Origin: JACCTH01 sp963761985
GTDB taxonomy: Bacteria; Actinomycetota; Acidimicrobiia; Spongiisociales; ZC4RG35
Length of the DNA: 64,000 bases
Assembly (NCBI GenBank): GCA_963761985.1
Contig: CAVXIT010000013.1
Coordinates: 186,001 to 250,000, forward strand
Reading direction: 5' to 3'
The translations under genes were made by a program, and so were the position numbers. Numbering within the stretch: the first letter of the stretch is position 1; the number at the start of each line of letters is the position of its first letter. The notes below the pieces were generated by a model. That model saw only the letters and a program-made list of their open reading frames with translations, ran no database searches and was not told where the DNA came from. This document shows, in pieces, positions 62,147-64,000 of this stretch.

Positions 62147-63806
62147 TCTCTTGGGGTAACGGGAACCAACGGAGCTGTTCTGCTTCCGCCTCCAGAATCT
62201 CCTCGGCCGATTCGATGCTGGCTCCGGCCGTGGCGAAGAGGCGATGGGCCTCTTCGATGTAGGTGACGTAATCGGCTCGTGAAGCCCGGGTTCTGTCAGC
62301 GCGGGCATGTGCCAGGCCGTCTCGGCTGTAGTCGATCTCGTGGAGTGACATCGGTGCCGTCGCCAGCCCTCTACGGTGCCGCCACACGGCAGTCGAGGCC
62401 TCGAACCGGTAGTGGGGCAGCAGCCTCCAGCCGTGTTCGGCGACGAGGTGAACGGCCTCGAGGATGAACTGGAATTCCTCCTCGCTTATGAAGTAGTTGA
62501 AGTTGACCCGCACCCATCCGGGTTTGATCACCTCGCAACCACGATCGATTTGCGCCTCGATTTTGCTGCTGGTTTCCTCGTTGATCCCGAGGAGTCGGTG
62601 GCCGTAGGGTCCGGCACACGAACAGCCCCCGCGCGCCTGGATGCCAAACAGGTCGTTGAGCACGGCGACAACGTAGTTGTGGTGCAGGTAGCGATCGCCA
62701 AAGCGGACGACAAACGACACGATGGACAGCCTCTCGGCTTTCGGATTCCCAAGAATGCGGATGTTGGGGTTTTGGCCCCACGAGTCGATCGCCCTGGTGA
62801 TGAAGTCTTCCTCCCGCTCGCGGATGAGAGGAACACCAACCGCCTCCTTCAGTTGGAAAACGAGGCCAGCACGAATCGACTCGATGATCGCCGGGGTGCC
62901 ACCTTCCTCGCGGTGTTCCGCGTCAGCCGAGTATTTGTGGACACTCGCATTCACGTAGGTGACCGTGCCTCCGCCCGGAACCGACGGGACCCGGTTGGCG
63001 AGCAGCTCCCGGCGCGCAACCAACACGCCAGGTGTGCCAGGTCCACCGATGAACTTGTGCGGAGAGAGAAAGATCGCGTCCTTGTAGTCAAAGCCGTCCG
63101 TGGCCGACCGCATCGCGATTCCAACATAGGGAGCGGCCGCGGCGAAGTCCCAAAAGGAGAGGGCCCCGTACTGGTGAAGGAGTGTTGACACAGCAGATGT
63201 GTCGGTGATGATGCCGGTGACGTTTGATGCCGCCGAAAAGGAACCGATCCGTAAGGGGCGGTCGGCGTAAGCCACGAGCATCTCCTCGAGATGATCGAGG
63301 TCGACGTGACCATCGCTGTCCTCGGCGATCTCGACCACATCAGCAATCGACTCTCGCCACGGAAGCTCGTTGGAGTGGTGCTCGTAAGGTCCCACGAACA
63401 CCACAGGTCTCTCTTGGGGCGGGATGACGTCGGTAAGGCGGTAGCGGTCATCGAGATTGGCGGGAATGCGAAGACCGAGGATGTTGATCATGCGATCGAC
63501 CGCACCAGTCGAACCGGAGCCGGCAAAGATCACCGCGTGCTCCTCGGAGCCGCCGACACACTCGCGGATGAGCCGCCGGGCCTCTTCGCGGAAATGGGTG
63601 GTTTGCAAGCCCGTGCCCGAGGTCTCGGTGTGGGTGTTGGCATAGAGCGGTAACACGGTTTCGCGGATGAAGTCCTCGATAAACCCGAGCGACCGACCCG
63701 AAGCGGTGTAATCGGCGTAGGTGACAAGTCGCACTCCGTAGGGGGTGGTGACGGCGGTGTCGACTCCAATCACCGATTCCCGAATGGTTTCGAGTAACCG
63801 GCTCAT
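62124..63806 (-). CDS. Class V aminotransferase-fold PLP enzyme (cysteine desulfurase-like)
   Basis: 560 aa from ATG 63806, with GAAGG nearby; the frame open to 63857 is unlikely. PLP features: FAGSGSTGAVDRMINIL, GPYEHHSNELPWRE, SFSAASNVTGI, FWDFAAAAPYVGI, and PLP lysine in FLSPHKFIGGPGTPGVLV. A Cys motif GGCSCAGPYGHRLLGI occurs where SufS-like enzymes have the catalytic loop. The C-terminal 150 residues are an extra region. Likely acts on a sulfur amino acid, but the exact reaction is unclear. Its last residues (EIRDQIPT) come from the repeat. Confidence 0.85.
   Translation of the reverse strand: MSRLLETIRESVIGVDTAVTTPYGVRLVTYADYTASGRSLGFIEDFIRETVLPLYANTHTETSGTGLQTTHFREEARRLIRECVGGSEEHAVIFAGSGSTGAVDRMINILGLRIPANLDDRYRLTDVIPPQERPVVFVGPYEHHSNELPWRESIADVVEIAEDSDGHVDLDHLEEMLVAYADRPLRIGSFSAASNVTGIITDTSAVSTLLHQYGALSFWDFAAAAPYVGIAMRSATDGFDYKDAIFLSPHKFIGGPGTPGVLVARRELLANRVPSVPGGGTVTYVNASVHKYSADAEHREEGGTPAIIESIRAGLVFQLKEAVGVPLIREREEDFITRAIDSWGQNPNIRILGNPKAERLSIVSFVVRFGDRYLHHNYVVAVLNDLFGIQARGGCSCAGPYGHRLLGINEETSSKIEAQIDRGCEVIKPGWVRVNFNYFISEEEFQFILEAVHLVAEHGWRLLPHYRFEASTAVWRHRRGLATAPMSLHEIDYSRDGLAHARADRTRASRADYVTYIEEAHRLFATAGASIESAEEILEAEAEQLRWFPLPQEIRDQIPT
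62131..62150. repeat. TCTGATCCCTGATC dispersed repeat at a convergent junction
   Basis: GGAATCTGATCCCTGATCTC is nearly identical (one mismatch) to 58913-58932. The two convergent genes overlap here, and the repeat encodes the ends and stop codons of both proteins. Confidence 0.7.
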
Positions 63807-63911
63807 AGCCTTCAGGCTACCGGGCTTTCTCACCCGGGAGGGGGGAGAGCCGCCCAAGGCGGGAGTAGGGCGAAGCGCTTTCTCTGAAACGTTTTAGGCT
63901 CACTGGTTCCC

Positions 63912-64000
63912 ATGACCGATGTCGAAGCCACGCCGACCCCGATGACCCATCGCCAGGTGATGGCGGTGCTGTGGGGTCTCATGCTCGGCATGTTCCTCGC
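63912..64000 (+). CDS. DHA2-type MFS drug exporter (3' truncated by the window)
   Basis: Only the first 29 codons are visible: MTDVEATPTPMTHRQVMAVL followed by WGLMLGMFL. The segment THRQVMAVLWGLMLGMFLA closely resembles the first helix of EmrB/QacA-type 14-helix exporters. TAGGCT at 63895-63900 could be the -10 box of a nearly leaderless message. Confidence 0.7.
   Translation, partial: MTDVEATPTPMTHRQVMAVLWGLMLGMFL

Overview
The window looks like chromosomal DNA of a free-living, GC-rich actinobacterium, most like the Acidimicrobiia. The evidence is the dnaK-grpE-dnaJ-hspR gene order, an amtB-glnK-glnD nitrogen operon, many GTG and TTG starts, likely leaderless genes, and lipoproteins whose lipobox is followed by long Thr/Pro linkers. 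I saw no tRNA, rRNA, CRISPR array, prophage or insertion sequence. Gene density is very high and no gap exceeds about 190 bases.

Layout. 0-2.3 kb: 3' end of phoU and a PhoB/RegX3-PhoR type two-component pair. 2.5-5 kb: a polar amino-acid ABC importer. 5-7 kb: dxs. 7-8 kb: an ECF sigma factor with a small membrane partner. 8-15 kb: an AapJQMP-type general amino-acid importer translationally coupled to a CapA-like lipoprotein and a beta-propeller protein. 15-17.6 kb: an M20 amidohydrolase, a DMT exporter and a lipoprotein. 17.6-19.7 kb: a PadR / HAAS-NfeD / SPFH membrane operon. 19.8-21.8 kb: mscL, a conserved unknown and an orphan membrane sensor. 21.8-31.3 kb: a divergent catabolic cluster. 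Leftward it has an ethanolamine-type permease, FGGY kinase, glycerol-1-phosphate-dehydrogenase-like enzyme, HAD phosphatase and TIM-barrel protein. Rightward it has a glutamine-synthetase-like ligase, SDR and ALDH. 31.4-35.5 kb: SPFH plus Arc-like protein, clpB, GYD protein. 35.5-38 kb: DUF2177, kynureninase and small proteins. 38-42 kb: the DnaK chaperone operon. 42-44.4 kb: lon. 44.4-46.2 kb: orphan DNA methyltransferase and GNAT. 46.3-50.3 kb: amtB-glnK-glnD. 50.3-52.4 kb: NUDIX and a DGPF/ECF42 sigma pair. 52.4-54.9 kb: CHAD protein and a P-loop/F420-oxidoreductase fusion. 55-64 kb: a membrane protein, an ECF sigma-MGMT/Ada operon, three transporters, a degenerate dienelactone hydrolase, a class V aminotransferase and the start of a DHA2 exporter.

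How the genes fit together. Much of the window deals with nitrogen: two amino-acid importers, ammonium uptake with PII control, kynureninase, and the divergent cluster. That cluster is best read as uptake and gamma-glutamylation of ethanolamine or a related amino-alcohol, followed by oxidation. A second theme is protein quality control (ClpB, DnaK/DnaJ/GrpE/HspR, Lon, two SPFH proteins, NfeD).

Two features cut across genes. A dispersed repeat rich in TCTGACC/GGTCAGA lies at gene ends and encodes the last residues and stop codons of several unrelated proteins. Four genes between 26.1 and 37.1 kb carry six single-base frame breaks in otherwise intact reading frames, which points to assembly error or recent decay in that stretch. 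All functions are inferred from sequence recognition alone; no database search was run.
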